A stretch of DNA of 22,731 bases from SLRI01 sp964393275 (GTDB lineage Bacteria; Pseudomonadota; Alphaproteobacteria; Geminicoccales; Geminicoccaceae): the NCBI GenBank assembly GCA_964393275.1, contig CAYMTA010000067.1:1-22731 (forward strand), read 5' to 3'. Each line of letters opens with the position of its first letter. Positions within the stretch are counted from its first letter, which is position 1. Under the pieces are notes generated by a model, which did no database searches, had not been told where the DNA came from, and saw only the letters and a list, made by a program, of their open reading frames with translations. Positions 21,465 through 22,731 of this stretch are shown piece by piece. The position numbers and the translations under genes are program-made.

Positions 21465-22415
21465 CTAGCTGGCCACCGGCTGGTTCGCCTTGCGGTATTC
21501 CGCGAAGAGCACGGCGAGCGCCGCCGATGCCATGCGTGCCCTGAGCGCGTCCGCGCGGCTGGTCAAGACGACCGGCACCCGGGCGCCCAGCACGATGCCC
21601 GCCGCATCGGCGTTGGCGAGAAAGGTCAGATTCTTGGCCAGCATGTTGCCGGCCTCGAGATCGGGCACGACCAGGATGTTGGCCTGGCCGGCGACGGGCG
21701 AGACGATGCCCTTGATCCGTGCCGCCTCGGGGCTGATCGCATTGTCCAGGGCCAGTGGACCATCGAGAAACCCGCCGGTGATCTGGCCCCGCTCCGCCAT
21801 CTTGCAGAGGGCCGCGGCATCGATGGTGGAAGGAATCTTGCTCGTGACCGTCTCGACCGCCGAAAGGATGGCCACCTTCGCCTCGAGCTCCAGGGCGATC
21901 GCGAGATCGATCGCGTTCTGGACGATATCCCGCTTGGCATCCAGGTCGGGAAAGATGTTGACCGCGGCATCGGTGATGAAGAGCGGCTGCGCATAGGTCG
22001 GGACCGCCATCGCGAAGACGTGGCTGATGCGCCGCTCGGTTCGCAGGCCGGTGTCGCGATGCGTGATCTCTGCCATCAGCTCGTCGGTGTGCAGGCTGCC
22101 CTTCATCAAGAGCTCGCCCCGACCGGCGCGAATGAGCTTGACGCCCTCCGCGGCCGAGGCGTGGCTGTGCGGCGTATCGACGATCTCGAGCCCCTTCACG
22201 GATCGGCCGAGCTCGGCGGCGGCAGCCTCGATGCGGGCCCGGGGACCGACGAGCACCGCCTCTATGATCCCGCTGGCACGCGCCTCGAGCGCACCTTCGA
22301 GCGAAGCCGCATCGCACGGGTGAACGACGACGGTCGGCGTCGGCGCAAGCCGCTCGGTCGCCTCGATCAGCCGTTCGTAGGGTCCGTCGTGCGGAGCGTT
22401 GGCATGCTTTTCCAT
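21465..22415 (-). CDS. Phosphate acetyltransferase / phosphate butyryltransferase family enzyme
   Basis: The 316-residue protein is a complete PTA_PTB domain, which moves an acyl group between CoA and phosphate. Characteristic stretches are Val-Gly-Pro at 56-58, Leu-Met-Lys-Gly-Ser-Leu-His-Thr-Asp at 103-111, Thr-Asp-Ala-Ala-Val-Asn near 148-153, and the C-terminal Pro-Val-Ala-Gly-Gln-Ala-Asn...Pro-Asp-Leu-Glu-Ala-Gly-Asn-Met at about 240-258. Related proteins carry an added MaoC-like dehydratase domain; this one lacks it. Many alphaproteobacteria place it directly before acetate kinase and fabI, but here a convergent histidine kinase gene follows. The ATG at 22415 is chosen for GGAGAG seven bases upstream; longer in-frame starts add antisense-like residues. 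It may work in acetyl-phosphate, propionate or butyrate metabolism. Confidence 0.92.
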   Translation of the reverse strand: MEKHANAPHDGPYERLIEATERLAPTPTVVVHPCDAASLEGALEARASGIIEAVLVGPRARIEAAAAELGRSVKGLEIVDTPHSHASAAEGVKLIRAGRGELLMKGSLHTDELMAEITHRDTGLRTERRISHVFAMAVPTYAQPLFITDAAVNIFPDLDAKRDIVQNAIDLAIALELEAKVAILSAVETVTSKIPSTIDAAALCKMAERGQITGGFLDGPLALDNAISPEAARIKGIVSPVAGQANILVVPDLEAGNMLAKNLTFLANADAAGIVLGARVPVVLTSRADALRARMASAALAVLFAEYRKANQPVAS

Positions 22416-22595
22416 CGAGTCACTCTCCATCAAGGGTTGCCGACTGCCTGCGATGGCGCTGAACCTACTCCATGCTGTCCTCGAAGAAAGGGTTGCCTGC
22501 CGCGACACCGCGACCCGATGGATCGGCACGCTGCGATCGTCTAAGAGAAGGCCCGGGCACCGACCCGAAGCAGTCTCCACCAGAAGGGTTCAGTC
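22416..22595. promoter_or_regulatory. Divergent region between the phosphotransacylase gene and the 28-residue peptide gene
   Basis: The 180 bp should hold promoters for both directions. I see no clear -35/-10 pair, terminator or repeat in it. Confidence 0.3.
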
Positions 22596-22682
22596 ATGCG
22601 CCTCTACGATTTTGGCTTCCTGATCATCGCCGCGGGGATCTGCGCGGTCGTCGCCTTGATCGTGGCCTCGCAGGTCGCCTGA
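22596..22682 (+). CDS. 28-residue single-helix membrane peptide
   Basis: A strong ribosome site (AGAAGGG, seven bases before the ATG) opens a frame of 28 codons ending in TGA. The peptide starts Met-Arg-Leu-Tyr-Asp-Phe and then is almost wholly hydrophobic (Gly-Phe-Leu-Ile-Ile-Ala-Ala through Val-Ala), enough for one membrane helix. Another start with a ribosome site follows ten bases after its stop. Small helices of this kind placed before a larger gene are often subunits or stabilisers of membrane complexes (KdpF and CydX are examples), but the sequence does not match those I remember. I do not know the function. Confidence 0.55.
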   Translation: MRLYDFGFLIIAAGICAVVALIVASQVA

Positions 22683-22692
22683 GAGGCTGGAA

Positions 22693-22731
22693 ATGAATCG
22701 AGCGTCGAGCGATCAGGGTGCGAAGTCTGTT
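22693..22731 (+). CDS. Start of an unidentified gene (cut by window end)
   Basis: ATG at 22693 is preceded by GAGAGG at six bases and opens 13 codons to the window edge (Met-Asn-Arg-Ala-Ser-Ser-Asp-Gln...). It follows the 28-residue peptide by ten bases and would be co-transcribed. Too little is visible to name it. Confidence 0.4.
   Translation, partial: MNRASSDQGAKSV

Overview
The window is 22.7 kb of high-GC DNA carrying ordinary, densely packed bacterial genes. Operons with start/stop overlaps, frequent GTG/TTG starts and the gene families present (BMP-type nucleoside importer with a CodA-like deaminase, RLAN-type RimK ligase, CitE-like lyase, rhodanese-DUF2892, DUF6134, ChaN lipoprotein) suggest a free-living alphaproteobacterium, perhaps of the Rhodospirillales/Geminicoccales side. 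That placement is inference from gene content. I see no rRNA, tRNA, CRISPR array, insertion sequence or phage gene.

Layout. (1) 1-1154, minus: the N-terminal part of a SWIM zinc-finger protein of the SNF2-helicase type, cut by the window edge. (2) 1602-8764, minus: a tight operon that imports and deaminates a base or nucleoside. Its order is BMP binding protein, double ATPase, permease, DMT exporter-like protein, second permease, cytosine-deaminase homologue, and probably a small membrane protein. The deaminase keeps the CodA metal and catalytic residues, but has Cys where E. coli CodA has Asp-314, a position linked to 5-methylcytosine deamination. (3) 8836-9807, minus: a ChaN-like lipoprotein. 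(4) 9955-11896, plus: a GNAT acetyltransferase overlapping a RimK-family ATP-grasp ligase, followed by three hairpins, one of them a good terminator. (5) 12067-12609, minus: a rhodanese-DUF2892 membrane protein with a clear sigma70-like promoter lying inside an imperfect palindrome. Upstream is a 620-bp gene-free stretch with two short-repeat arrays. (6) 13230-16792, minus: a PhnD-like periplasmic binding protein whose stop overlaps the start of a PAS-PAS-GGDEF-EAL receptor, probably a ligand-sensing c-di-GMP module. (7) 16990-17868, plus: a CitE/malyl-CoA lyase-like enzyme. (8) 17893-18906, minus: acylphosphatase and a DUF6134 exported protein. (9) 19092-21374, plus: a degenerate kinase fused through a membrane helix to an outer domain, then a soluble orphan histidine kinase. 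(10) 21465-22415, minus: a phosphate acetyl/butyryltransferase. (11) 22596-end, plus: a 28-residue membrane peptide and the first codons of another gene.

The observations most worth following are the Asp-to-Cys deaminase with its own importer, the 21-bp-period repeat array beside the rhodanese gene, the PhnD/GGDEF-EAL pair, and the pseudokinase. No single wholly new system is proven by the sequence.
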